The notes below the pieces were generated by a model, which was not told where the DNA came from, did not search any database, and was given only the letters and a program-made list of their open reading frames with translations. Of a DNA stretch of 64,000 nucleotides, positions 1 to 12,100 are shown piece by piece. Both the position numbers and the translations under genes were made by a program. Source of the DNA: Cyathus striatus (Eukaryota; Basidiomycota; Agaricomycetes; Agaricales; Nidulariaceae); assembly GCA_025738555.1 (NCBI GenBank), contig JAOVFP010000005.1, positions 6,386,001 through 6,450,000 on the forward strand, in the 5' to 3' direction. Each line of letters begins with the position of its first letter. Position 1 is the first letter of the stretch.

Positions 1-1390
1 CCTATCAGCGTCCAAGCTCCCTTTACCCACACGCACGTCTTCCCCCCCTCCTCCCTCAGTGCCGATGACATCGACACATACACATATGGACCTGGCGTCC
101 CTTCCGACGCCTAGTTCCAAACGCAAGCCTTCAAGAAGGCAAAGTGGCCTGCTCACAGTGAACACAGAGGCACTCTCCGTCCCTCGACCTGCGAGCCCGG
201 CGTTTGGCTCCCCCATTCGCTTGCAAGCTGGCCGCGCAGAGGAGGAGGAGGAACAGGCCGTTGCCCGCGAAGTCATGTTGATGGACGAGGAAGACGCCAT
301 GGACGTCGATGTGTTTGAAAGCAACGCCAAGAAGGAAAAAGAAAAGAAGAAGAACAGTAAAAAGAACATGAATATGTACACGCACGAAATGAATGAGGTT
401 CAAGATGTTGGCGAGGGGGAGCGAGGAGTAGAAGTAGTAAGAGGCAGAGGGACGAGGATGATGGTACGGATGTCCCCAAGTTCAAGCTCAAGGATGTAAC
501 CAACTCGAGATCCGCTTTGCAACCTATCGATAATACAGGTACGTTTTTTGGTGTCACCATATGCAAAGCACTCACTCTTGAAATTAGTTCATGAACCGGA
601 AGAACCGACGTCTGCATCGCGCCCTTTCCTCGCTGCCGGCTTAGATCCCACGTCCCGCCCGAATTCGAGGGGATCGACGAGTCCCGTTCCTCCGCCAGAC
701 TCTGATCCCAACGCTGTGGGTGGCAGAGAAAGACGAGTGCGAAAGAGTGTGAATTACGCTGAACCCAAGCTTAACACGTACGTTTCCCCCCCTCCCTTTC
801 TTTCCTTCTTAACCTCATTTCGTTGCAGTAAAATGCGTAAACCGGACCCAGCACCAGGAGGCGAAACGATAAAGAAGAAACGGACCTCGGCAGCTGCGAT
901 TATGGTGCCCTCCTCTTCTTCCTCTTCGCGCAAGCAGTTTGAGCAAGATGGAGATGAAGGGGAGGAAACGGAGGCTCGGTCATCACTTGAACAACCGGCC
1001 CTACCACTCCGTAATGCGAGAGGTGGATACGTTGACCCCGAACTCTTCCCCCTCCCCCCATCACGCCCCTCATCGTCCATCGCAGGCTCGTACTCCCCCG
1101 GCCCCCCAGCAAAACTGAGCAGTGCGTCTTCCTCCTCTGGCTCCTCCGGTCCCTCGCTAAGCGTGCGCAAGCGGAAATCAAGACCGCAAATGACGCCGAA
1201 TGAGGAAGACGAGAGCGATGGAGCAGAGGCAGATGGGGAGTATGTGCCCCCTGGTCAGAGGGGTGCGTGGATTAATACAGAGGGAAGGAGGAAGGCTGTG
1301 TCGGTTAGGAGGGTGCTTACGAATGTTGGGGGGGATGAGACGAGGAGGACGCAGGAGGGGGAAGGGAGGAGACATAGTATGGCTGTTTGA
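1..1390 (+). CDS. Shugoshin-like protein, C-terminal part (5' end outside window)
   Basis: Shugoshin protects centromeric cohesin with PP2A and acts at kinetochores. The call rests on the basic C-terminal box: exon 588-777 ends with RVRKSVNYAEPKLN and, after a 51-nt intron (778-828, GTACGT...TTGCAG), exon 829-1390 continues TKMRKPDP. This is the conserved shugoshin C-terminal signature. A first intron is seen at 539-587 (GTACGT...AATTAG, phase 1). The upstream part is open from base 2 and is Ser/Pro- and Glu/Lys-rich. One frame break lies near the GGGGG run at 415-419. Adding one G joins the upstream frame to a sensible stretch, RSRSSKRQRDEDDGTDVPKF; a 65-nt intron at about 357-421 is an alternative. 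The rest of the tail is low-complexity Ser/Pro/Arg. The N-terminal coiled coil would lie to the left of the window. Stop TGA at 1388-1390. Confidence 0.8.
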
Positions 1391-1980
1391 TTTTTGTGTG
1401 TGCTGCGGAGGGAACTCTGCTCCGTGCGTTTGTGTGTGGGGTGTATCCCGTGCCGAGGGATTTTTTGGTGCAGGGTCGAGGGGATGAGGATCTATTGAGA
1501 TTCGATCCTCCTTCACTTCACTTGACTTGTTTCATTTCATTTCATTTCACTCTCTTCTCTCTCTTACCCTATTCCCCCTCTCCTTTCTTGCTCTCCTTGC
1601 TTTCACTTGTTACCCCCCATCCTATCATACAATAACCGCAACTTATTTCTACATAGAAGAAGTGTCCATGCATGAATTATGAGTTGTTTACGATTTTTTC
1701 TTCTTCTACTTGGGATCTCACTACTTTCATTTTTTTGATATCCCCTACTACCTACGCACACGCCTACGCGCTACCCCCTTGATTTATCCAGGGAAATGGA
1801 AGATGACATGTATATATATTTTTATTTGTTGGAATGAAATCAAATTGGAACTGATCGTTAATATATCATTGTGGGCTACAGCGGGTATCGCGGGTGGGTG
1901 AAAAACGGAGAGCATGTCCCATGGCTTGTAAAAAATACAGAAATGAAAAGAAACCAGGCAATAAAAATAATCCAAGCAAA
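1391..1980. other. Intergenic, between convergent genes
   Basis: This holds the 3' ends of two convergent genes. The sequence is pyrimidine-rich (TTTCATTTCATTTCA at about 1530-1550) and then AT-rich near 1800-1970. I see no open gene or RNA here. Confidence 0.6.
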
Positions 1981-4742
1981 CTAAACCTCCTCCGGATCTA
2001 AACTAGGGTCTCTCAACCACCCATCATAATCCACATCCCTCTCAAGCAGCTTGTCAACTTCATTAACCTGATGATCCACATCGACCTGCGAGCTGTACCC
2101 CATCCATCCAAATTTCCCTCCTTGCCCAGCACTCCCATTCTGCGTCGACGCAAAAGGCGGATGAAAGTCCTGCGACAGCTCGATACTTTCAATCCCTTTA
2201 TACCCCTTAAACGAGCTCTCCCCTTCATCTTCCTCATCATCGCTCTCCGCGAGCGAGGAAAGACTCTTTGTCGGGGACGACGTATCATAGTCCACACCTG
2301 AAAGCGCGTAAGGGTCCTGCTCGTCAATCGAGAACGGGTCACTAGAAGACGAAAGCGAAAGCGGGATATACGAATCTTCCATCCCTACGAATATATCGTT
2401 CGGGTGCATAAGTACACCTGCCGGTGCAGGTGGTGACGATGGAGTGGGGAAGATGGATTTAGATTTAGCTTTGGATGTGGGGTTGATGCTGGGATGTTTG
2501 GGCGTTATCGGGCTTATGGGCTCTCGTTCGGGCGAGGAGGCCGCTTCGGGTGATGACTCTATTGCTTCGGATTGTGCTTCCTGAGCGGGGGGAGGAGGTG
2601 TAAGTGGAGCTGCGAGCGCAGGTTTGAACTTTGACTTTGACGTTGGTTTCGCTCCATCCGCGGTGGTAGTAGAGGAAGAGGCAGGTTTAAATTTCCCCTT
2701 GCCCACATTCTGCGACTCCACAACGGCAGGCTTGAACCTGCCTTTCGACTCCGGCTTTGCACTCGTAGTCGCAGTCGTAGACTTGAACCGCTTCGCAAGA
2801 TCGCTCACACCCATCATTTTCTTCGTCTTCGGCGACGTAGGAGCCACAGGCGCAATCTTCTCCTTGTCCCCCTCCATATCCATCCTCCCCACAGACGCCG
2901 AAGGCGTCCTAACCAACTCCCTCCTACTCGACTTTCTCTTAACTCTCCCACCCTTCCTCGAGGACGCCAGCAGCTCCGTAAGCGTGGGCAACGAACTCGC
3001 TTTCTTCCCCTTCTCCTGCTGAGGCGTAACCGGCTCCACTCTCTCCACTCTTGATCTCTTCGCAGGAGCAGGAGAAGGCGAAGCCTCGCGCGGGCGTTTA
3101 CCTCGACTAGGAGGCTTTGCACTCGCAAGACGCGCAGCCCTGCGCTGAATAGGCGACGAAGGCATAAGTGACGACGAAGGGTCCGCTATTTCTCCTGATG
3201 AAGTCGGATGCACCGGTTCAATAGGTGACGATATGGGTGGTAAAGATGAAGGAAAAGCAGGAAGAGGAGGAGGGGGTGAAGCATGCGCAAAAGGGTTCGA
3301 ACTGGCCAACTGCGGCGACTTGTTGCCAGCTAGCAATGACGAATCCGCAGAAGGTCCCGGTTCGGGACAAGTGACAGGTATCACCTCCGGTTTCTGCTTC
3401 CCTTTCCCCTTCTCCATCTCTCTCTCAGCATCACCTTCAGCACGAGTCACATGCTCTTCTTCCTGCGCTGCAGATTTAGGTTTAGGCGTGGACGTGATCA
3501 AGTCCGAGGATGGAAAGGAGGGTGGTAGGAATGACTGTGTAGGGTTTGAATTAGGATTAGTATAGGAGTAGTATGATCGATTGAATAAATGGGACTTGCC
3601 ATTTCTGATAGATCAGTTATCATCTGGGGTGCAGGGGGAGGACTTTTTGAGGGATGCTGTGATTGTGCTCTTGAGGAAGGTTTAGATTGTGGGCGTCCTT
3701 TCGATGGAGGCTTAGACCCACTGCGTTGAATAGGAATAGACGCCTCTCTTGCTTTGCCTTTTGAAGACGCCTGACTCGTATCATCCTTCTCCTTCAACGA
3801 GTCATCAACAATAATAGTATCCTTCGAACCCGTAGCCTTCGGCTTCCCATTACCAACGGTATTCTTACTTCCCCTCTTGACAACCGCAAACCCAAGCGGG
3901 GCTCTGTTAGCTAACAGATCAGCTGACGAAGTCAGCGTAAGGCTTCCTTGGACCTTGGGTACAGCGTTCGATGAGGTATCATTCGTAACGAGTAGCGTAG
4001 GTTCCTTTGAAATGGAAGGCTTCAACGGAGAGTTCTCGTTGACTTTCGTAAGACTCGAGTTATCCTGCGCAGCATTGACCTCCTGTATCACTTCCTCCTC
4101 TTGCGAAGGAACGTGCACAGGAACAGGGTAAGAGGAGCTAGGCTCCGGTCTCTCACTCGCCCTTGACATATCCGTATCCTCCTCGACATCCGGCGAGGCA
4201 GCCTGCACAAGGACACGCCTCCACCTCTCAATCTTCATCATCACCCTTTCCTCCTCCTCCCTCTTCCTCTCCGCCCTCTCCCACGCCTCCCACTCGGCTT
4301 CAGAAGTCAACCCAATAGGTGGCATCGGCGAAGGCGAAAGCAGTTCCTCCTCTTGCGGCTTGATGCTTTCCGGGTGAGAGTCAACACGTTGAGGATCCAT
4401 CTGGCTGAACTCGAACAGCCTCGAATCCATTCTTATATCATCTTCGATATCTCCTTCTTTGCGCAGGCCTATCCAGCGATACCGACCGCGGGTACTTGGC
4501 ATACTTAAAAGTCGCGTTATCATGCCCCACCGGCCGTCTGCTGGGTTCGCATGTGCTGCTGCGAGCGCATCTTCTATCTTTTTCTTTAGTAGTATCGTGT
4601 CGTTGGTGTCTTCTTGTTCGAGGGGCGTGCGGGACGGTGAGGGGAGGTGAGAGAGGATAGAGCGTAGATCTTCGAGGTGGGATAAGTACGTTTTGGGGGA
4701 AGTTGGGGGCGTTGGGCCCCGTTCGTGTTCTCGTGTGTTCAT
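1981..4742 (-). CDS. Ser/Pro-rich protein of unknown function
   Basis: I do not recognise this family. Two exons: 4742-3600 and 3534-1981. The intron (3599-3535, 65 nt) appears to be GC-AG: the exon ends GAAATG and the intron starts GCAAGT and ends CTACACAG. Only this donor keeps phase 0 into SFLPPSFPSSDLITSTPKPK. The start at 4742 (MNTREHERGPTPP) is preferred because the preceding in-frame residues look non-coding. The N-terminal 150 residues are the most ordered: LSHLEDLRSILSHLP, then DGRWGMITRLLSMP and RYRWIGLRKEGD. A short charged helix (EWEAWERAERKREEEERVMM) follows. The rest is low-complexity Ser/Pro/Lys with basic blocks, probably a disordered nuclear protein. An acidic stretch (ESDDEEDEGESSFKG) lies near the C-terminus, and the protein ends WLRDPSLDPEEV. 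The gene is convergent with the shugoshin gene. Confidence 0.7.
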
Positions 4743-5880
4743 GATAGTATTATTTCCTAGACACCGTTTGAGAGAATCCTGTTTTCCGAGAAAGATAGTA
4801 CAATGTTTTGTTTTCAAAATTCAAGAAATGAAGTCGTGAAGGTGGTGGTTGCGGTATGCTATTGCATATGAGCAAGACAAGAGGGAGATGAGCGCGAGAG
4901 AGAATGCTTGCCGCGAAGATCAACTCAACTGAACAGTGAACAGTCTTGTTGGGGTTAGGGTTGGGTTCTATGGACATCACGTGATTTTGGCGCTAATATA
5001 GTGCGGCGCAGTCCGAGTCACTGTCATCTGAGTCACACTAATTATACACTTCATCCTTGTCTCCCTCTTCTTGAAAGCTAAAGCTAGGAATTGCTTCGGC
5101 TCATCCATCAATGTACAACTCATAATGCATAATGGTCAGAGTAATAGTTTTGCATTGATGTCTAACAACGATGCTTCATTCAACTTACTGAATCTGGCGG
5201 TGGTCACTGGCACTATGTAAGTATACCGATTCTCCAACTACCTATTCTTACCTCATCCAGCCTATAATAAGTCCTATTCTATTATCAAACAAGCTATATC
5301 TCAACAAAGTACAAAGTTGAAGCAGAAGCTGATCCAACGATCGTATGATGCCTACTTGTTGATATCAGAAAACTTAGCTAGCTCGGACTCGCCGGAGGCC
5401 ATTTCACTCACAACAACCTGATATCATAAATCACCAAAATTGGCTTCACCTTTCAGTATTCCATTCTGGTACAATCTCATTCTCAGAATCGAAGTATAGC
5501 CTGCCAACCTCACGTCCTAACGCCGGTAGACAACCGACTCGGGAGTCAGAGGCGGTACGCATATACTTATATACACTACCGGCTCCCACCTATTGACATT
5601 TTAACCACTTGTAGTGTTCCTTTTGACTCAAAATTGACACGTTAATGAGGCACCCACGTATCTTATGGACATCCTAATATCAAGACGTCGACGATGCGAT
5701 CACGGTGTGTATAGGCATCTCACCCTTCTCGTGAAATGATAAACCCAGGTATTTACAGCATCCAGTTGCAATTACCAACTGAGGCTGGCTGAGCTACAGC
5801 GGCTTGACCAAAGAAGTTGCTGGAAACCGATCATATGTGGGTTACTAATTGGAGGTGAGTTGAACCCGTTGAGCTTGAGG
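4743..5880. other. Intergenic region, no gene recognised
   Basis: The first 250 bases are the upstream region of the minus-strand gene. From about 5000 the sequence is non-coding in all frames and contains scattered words shared with the downstream repeats (for example TCTAACAACGATGC near 5161), so it may be the decayed edge of the repeat region. Confidence 0.5.
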
Positions 5881-5939
5881 ATAATCGAACCAGAATGTTT
5901 GATAAGATCATGATCACCGTACGCATATATTCAACCAGT

Positions 5940-6890
5940 TAACCATGTGAATGAATCACTCATATTCGTCTACAGCTGGCTTTAAAGAAGTCACCGACGA
6001 ATGATCCTTATAGAAATGGTGCTGATACGGTGATTCGCAGTACACGTATATTCCACCAGCCCCTATTCACCAGTTGCTGTTGATAGAATAAATCATACTC
6101 GTCTACAAGTAGGTAAGAAGTCACCAACGAAAGATCTAGCCGTGTTACGTGATAAAGTGGGTGAGCTATTGAAGGTGAATTGCAGTATGCATATATTCAC
6201 TGATTTCTATCTACTTACCAATAACCGAAGTTGTCGTTGATAGAATAAATCATGCCTGTCTACAAGTAGGTAAGAAGTCACTAACGAAAGATCTAGCCGT
6301 GTTACGCGATACTCTAGGTGAGCTATTGAAGGTGAATTGCAGTACATGTACATTCACTGGTTTCCGTCCACTAATTAACTAAAGTTGCTGTTGATAGAAT
6401 AAATCACTCATACTCGTCTACAAGTATCTAAAAAGCCCCTGACGAAAGATCTACAGTAGTAGTGTTGCTATGTGATAAAGTGGGCGATTCTACTACTTGG
6501 TTTCCATCCACCAATTAACCAAAGTTCCTGTTGATAGAATAAATCACTCCATACTCGTCTACAAGTATCTAAAAGCCCCCGACGAAAGATCTAGCAGTGT
6601 TGACGGTATGTGAGCTATTGAAGGCGAATTGAACTGAAAGTATGATCTCAGTACGCATATATTCTACCCATTTCCATTCATCAACTCACCGAAGTTGCTG
6701 TTGGAGTAAATCACTCATACCCTTCCACAAGTAGCCAAAAAGCCTGGGCCCTAGACGAAGATCTATCAGTGCTGCTTGATATAGTAGGTGAGCTATTGAA
6801 GGTGAATCGCAGTACGCACATATTCTACCCGTTGATAGAATAAATCACTCATACTCTTCTACAAGTGGCCAAGAAGCCACCGACGTAAAA
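5940..6890. repeat. Degenerate tandem repeat, about 137-170 bp period
   Basis: At least six imperfect copies start with GTTGATAGAATAAATCA or close variants. The start words lie at about 6073, 6230, 6384, 6524, 6694 and 6831, giving spacings of 157, 154, 140, 170 and 137. A weaker copy precedes them near 5940. Each unit carries, in order, CTCGTCTACAAGTA, GACGAAAGATCTA, GTGAGCTATTGAAGGTGAAT and CGCATATATTC. Copies differ by substitutions and small indels. No frame stays open, so this is a non-coding satellite-like array. Confidence 0.85.
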
Positions 6891-9150
6891 ATCTAACAAT
6901 GATGCGCCATACCAGCTACATATCCTTGATATCATAATTCTCGGTCAACTGATAAATCCATATACTCACGGCGGCTACTCACAATCATCAGCTAAGACTC
7001 GAGGAGAATCAACGGAGGCGGACATTAGCAATGTACGTACTGTGGGCGTGACTTGATATTTGATAATTGCATTCCCCATCGGATCATAGTTGTGCGCGCT
7101 TGCTTCCTTTAACAGTTCCGACAACCGCCCAACACATCTTGAAGTTCATTTGAAACGAAAATCCAACAATGATGCATGATGCAAGCTATATAGCTCATGT
7201 CAATCTTGATATCGCAAGTAGCTAACACGATGAAACATGTACTTCATAGCATCTCGGCAAACTGATAGAACGACATTCCTACAGTACAACTGAGACGGGG
7301 CCTTGAGGTGAGTCAGATGGTGTTGCTAATGTAGGTGGTGCGGAGGGTGACTTTTCCACTCGGCTATGTGCCAACTCCAACTGAGACTGAGCCTTGAGGA
7401 AAGTTAGAAGAAGTTGTTAACGCAGGTGGTGTAGTGGATGGTTGTGGTTTTTTGAATCACTATGTACGTATGTGTCACTTGAAGTCGAGTTGAAGTTCAC
7501 TATTGATTTCTGCTTAGCTGTTTATAATATAGTGAGTCCAACGCAGCTCGAAGTAATATACGAAAATCTAACAATGATGCGTGATGCCAGCGGCTAGCCA
7601 TATAGCTCATGTCAATCTTGATATCAAGAATATCTGGGTGCGGCGATGTACCATATACTTAATTGAATTTCAGCAGACTCATAAAACCAGATTCCTACAG
7701 AAACTGCAGTCATGATTACCAACTGGGACGTCCGACGCACCTTGGGGTGACAACGCATGACTTTCCCAGTACAGCACTCAGCCACGGCTACCAACTGAGA
7801 CTGCGCATTGAGACAAGCTAAGGAAATAGGATATATAGGTGGCGTGGTAAATGACTATAATCGCGGTGCCGGGTGTACCACCGAGAAGGATCAATGCGTA
7901 CGTGCGTGGTAGTCGAAGTCGAGGTGAAGTCTACTAATATGCATTAATCTCTTCCGTTCAAATGTTTATGACGTATCGGTAGCGAGCTTTCCTTTCCGCA
8001 GTTCTAATCACTCCTGTCCACAGAAAACTCAGCGAAGCTTTTGACAAGCTTTTGAAGTAAGTAATAAACGACAACCCAACAATGATGCCATTGTGATGTC
8101 AGTCACATAGCTTACATCATGTTATCTTGATATCGCGAGTGGCTGAAGATGCTATGGAGCGTATATTTAATAGCTTCTCAACTAACCGATAAACCCACAT
8201 CCTTAATATAGCCACTGGTTACAATTATCAACTGAGACCGGACGTTGAGGTGAGTTAGATGAAATTGGAAATGTAGGTGGTCTGCAAAGTTCGTGCAAAG
8301 TGACTTAGCATTGTCCGTGGTGCCCACAACCGGGGTTGGATCGCGGATCCGTGTGTCACTCGAAGTAGTCGAAGTCAAGCCGAACTTCGAAGTCTGCTAT
8401 GTATGTTCTGTTTGGTTGTTTATGTCATGCGAGCTCCATACAACTTAAATTCAGCAGTGAAAATCCAACTACTTACAATATATGTTGTGATGCAGTTGAT
8501 GAGCCATAGGTATACCTCATGAACGTGATCTTGATATCATGACTTACTGATATCGCGAGAGTGGCTAGTGATGTTACTATGGGGCGTATACTTAATAACC
8601 TCTTAGAAAACCGATAAGCCCACATGCCTACAGCACTTGGTTACAACTGAGACCGGACGTCGAGCTTAGTCAAAGATTGGCAATGTGGGTGGTGTACTAG
8701 GTTGAAGTGACTTTGTTGGTCAGCACCGGTGTGTTGTTTGAATTCTTAGCTGCCGCACTCTATACTCAGGTGGAAGTAGATAAGTATACGTATATACAAC
8801 CAATTTTAATTCAACACGTCTAACCACTTCTTTCAACAGGGAGAAATTTATTCTAATGCATGCAAGCGAGACCGAGGCGAGACCAACAAAAATCCAACAG
8901 TGATATATGATGAATCTTGATATCAGGAGTAGTTGACGATGCCGGTATAGGAGGATGCACTAGCCTCTTGAGGTGAGTCAGAGGACATTGCGATCTGTAG
9001 GCAGAATATCAAGGGAGTAATTGTGTGCGCAAGCGCCAACGATCACGGAAGCATCCCAAGTTCAACTCCGACTGAAAATTACATATTTCTATTCCGCTCC
9101 GAGATCTACCGTTTCAGCGTGAACCCTAACGAAAATTAGATAGGCAAGCC
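6886..9150. repeat. Degenerate long tandem repeat, about 270-510 bp period
   Basis: Units begin AAAATCCAACAATGATG or similar, at about 6888, 7157, 7563, 8073, 8461 and 8888. Each is followed by CTTGATATC, then a word like AACTGATAAACCCACAT, then AACTGAGAC and CTTGAGGTGAGTCAGA, and then AATGTAGGTGGTG. Spacing varies (269, 406, 510, 388 and 427), which points to old duplications with internal indels. It adjoins the shorter-period array directly and shares its AT-rich, non-coding character. Confidence 0.75.
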
Positions 9151-12100
9151 GAATATCAGGAAGTGACTGACGAGGTCATCAGTCGCTCACAGCCAACTGA
9201 TAATCCCCAGTTACAACCGAAATTACCGCTAAAGGAGACTCCGAGCCATTTATATTCTAGGGTAGCCCAGGTGAGTCAATGGATTCAAGTCAAAAGCGTA
9301 CATACATATCCTGTGAGTGGGGACAGAAGAAAAACTGTCTCCAATATTTGGTATGCCCGACACGACCGAAACTATACATTGGACCGACGATCGGTTTGTT
9401 CCGTCTCGTGGTGCATTCCGTTACATTAAAAATCTTCGATAGTAATCAGCGATTTTTAGGCGCCGTGGAGATAGGAATATTCGGTCACTGGAAAGAGCCT
9501 TTCAACAGAAACTGATCCTTGTGGCGCACAGGCACTCTGCGATGATTTGGAGGAGTCAACCATAACTACACGTGTAGGTGAACCCAACTGCCCCAGAAGC
9601 ACAGCTGGAAACCGTGACCTGGGACGGCTCCAAAGTCTTAATATTATCGAAATACGGAGTCCATGTCTGCATTGCATAGGTTTAAATTTGTAAATTCCGT
9701 GTTCGACCACTATCTCCGATATTGGACATCCTGCCCAGGTGAGTAACTTCGACAGTAATCTCTATGGGATCTGTGGAGAGAATATATTATTAACTCATGC
9801 GCACAAGTTTTAGCAATGTTAGCCTCCTATGTTTCACCGATTATATTCACTCACAAACTGAAATCAAGTCGATGAACCAGATACTAGATTCGAAGCAGAT
9901 GATCTGAGTACCACTCCTTCCAACTGTCGGGATATTTTGTCTGCCGTGGTCCGCCAAAAAAAAACCAAAGACCATGACAACTCTGTTGCCTGTGCTTGAT
10001 CATAGCTTTGAGTTATTTCTTCTGGAAAATAAGTCCGCCACAGTGGAACCAAGCTTCCCAATTGACTACTAATCCCCACGGAGTGATTTTGGGTCCGTGA
10101 CACTGGAGACACATTATGAATAGCCATCCAGAAGGTGATAGCATCAACTTGAAGATAGCTCACCAGACACGATGCTGGTTTCGGAATAGCGCGAGTTAAC
10201 GCCCAACGCGATACCAACCTGCCAGAGTGCCCCATATATTCCCAAGTCTGAAATCTTAGAATAACACAATGTGCAGTTTACACCTCCCGATAACCTTCTA
10301 CATGGCAAGTGTACGGTGTAAAAATGACGCTGTTTTAGTCAAAATTTATACTTGACCTCGAAAGGCTCCCAATATCATATATTTCTTAAGGTTCAGTTTA
10401 AAAATTGGTACTATTTTTCAGTTTTTGAAGCATATCCTGAGTTTCAGTCTTTCTAGAAGTGATACAGTTTGTCTCATATATACAGTGCTGTAATTACGAT
10501 CTGTCATACCTTCCATAACAACTTATACTGAACATGCACCTTTAGTAGTGATACGTGCTATACGTTTACCAAATATGTATTACGTCATTGGTAGCATGCA
10601 ACCTGGACCACTGTCAAAGTTCACCGACGTGTGTCAACCAATTTTATGAATATGTACGGTCGAACAGCACGGATCTGCCAATCACGTACCAAAATGCTAA
10701 AATCATTAAGGTCAGCTAAGCTATGAAACATATGCTTGCTTATATTCTGAAGTACCGTTAAATATCTACCTAAATGGGTTTTTATTCAGTATGTGTGCGA
10801 TACTTCTATACGATGCCTTTGAACCGGATACTACCATTACGCCAACTTTACCCCCGAAACGGCGGGTGATCAAGTTAGTCCCGTTTATCGGGACCTTAAT
10901 CCACGCTGCTAGCCCTTACACGCGAGAAATGGAACACATTTTATTGCAGGAGGGCACCCCCTCGATCCCTGGCTGTTAATTCAGCCGATGTCGATGTCTA
11001 TGTATTTTTTGTAGGCTTGTAATACCTTTGAAATTGTTTCAGAAGTTAGTCCATTCAATTCTTCGCTGTTAAGCCCTGTGAGGTCTACATGTATATATTT
11101 TCCTACCCCAAATCATTGCCTCCGTTGCAGTTGCATCACAAAATAAACCGGGCACAGTAAGCTCCAAGACAGCGCGAGAATGATAAGGCCAAATGATTAC
11201 TTCTGTACCTCGAGAAGTAGATTAGTATGCTAACTGAAAATATATATTAATAGCAGATCCGCGGTTGGGAAGTACCTACAATTGGTGCTGTTAATATGTC
11301 AAATTTCTGATCCTTGAAGAACAAGCTTGTCGAGAGTTTCTTCTTGCTGTAGACACTGATATTTGTGGGCATCCTCTCTTGATGAGATGTCACAGAACTG
11401 TCAAACAGCAGGCTATTACAACCGGAGGACTACCATATTCTTGTAAATCCCGCATTATCATCTATCATCCACATAGCTTCGGCGGGAGATATGTTCTGTT
11501 TGCGAAAGGACGGGTTCCAGTTATATGGCCGATGAGTCCAGTATAGAGATGGGTCGGGCTGCATCTACTTTTTGGGCTGCGACGTTAGTTCATGGACTGG
11601 AGCTGTGTCTTCAAATCTTCCTGAATCTTGTACCTGTTGTAGTGGTAACGGGTATAGTAAGGTCTTTTCTCTTGAAGTCCTTTCCAATTACGCAACACAT
11701 TCCCTCGATGGCGTGGACAAAAAATTTTATGGCTGCGCCTCACTTATAGAGGAAGTTATCGGTCTGCGCCTTGGTCGAGTGATGGCGAGAAGTTCGTCCA
11801 TGCCTCCAGCAAGCCGTTTGGTTTGCCCCGCTCGTTCGCAAGTCATTAAAAGTTCGTACACCATGAATTTTTGCTCCCCAGTTTTCTCTTCGTCCCCGAG
11901 GTTTCGTGGATTGCTATTCATTTTATAAGTAATTCTGAATCCATTGATATGATAAGATCGCAAGCGGGCGCTGCTGCCCTTGTATTCGAGCGAGCGCGCA
12001 TGTTTTCAATGATCACTTTGTCCCTACCTTGTTTATCACACATAGCCCGGATGCCTCGTGGTTATAACAGATTATTTGAATTTATTCATACCAAAGCCAC

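Noticed and set aside
754..1170. Long minus-strand open frames opposite the shugoshin exon
   Set aside because: Mirror image of a Ser/Pro-rich GC-rich coding exon; no motif of their own.
2624..3022. Plus-strand open frames opposite the Ser/Pro-rich gene
   Set aside because: Antisense shadows of the low-complexity coding strand; no start context or domain.
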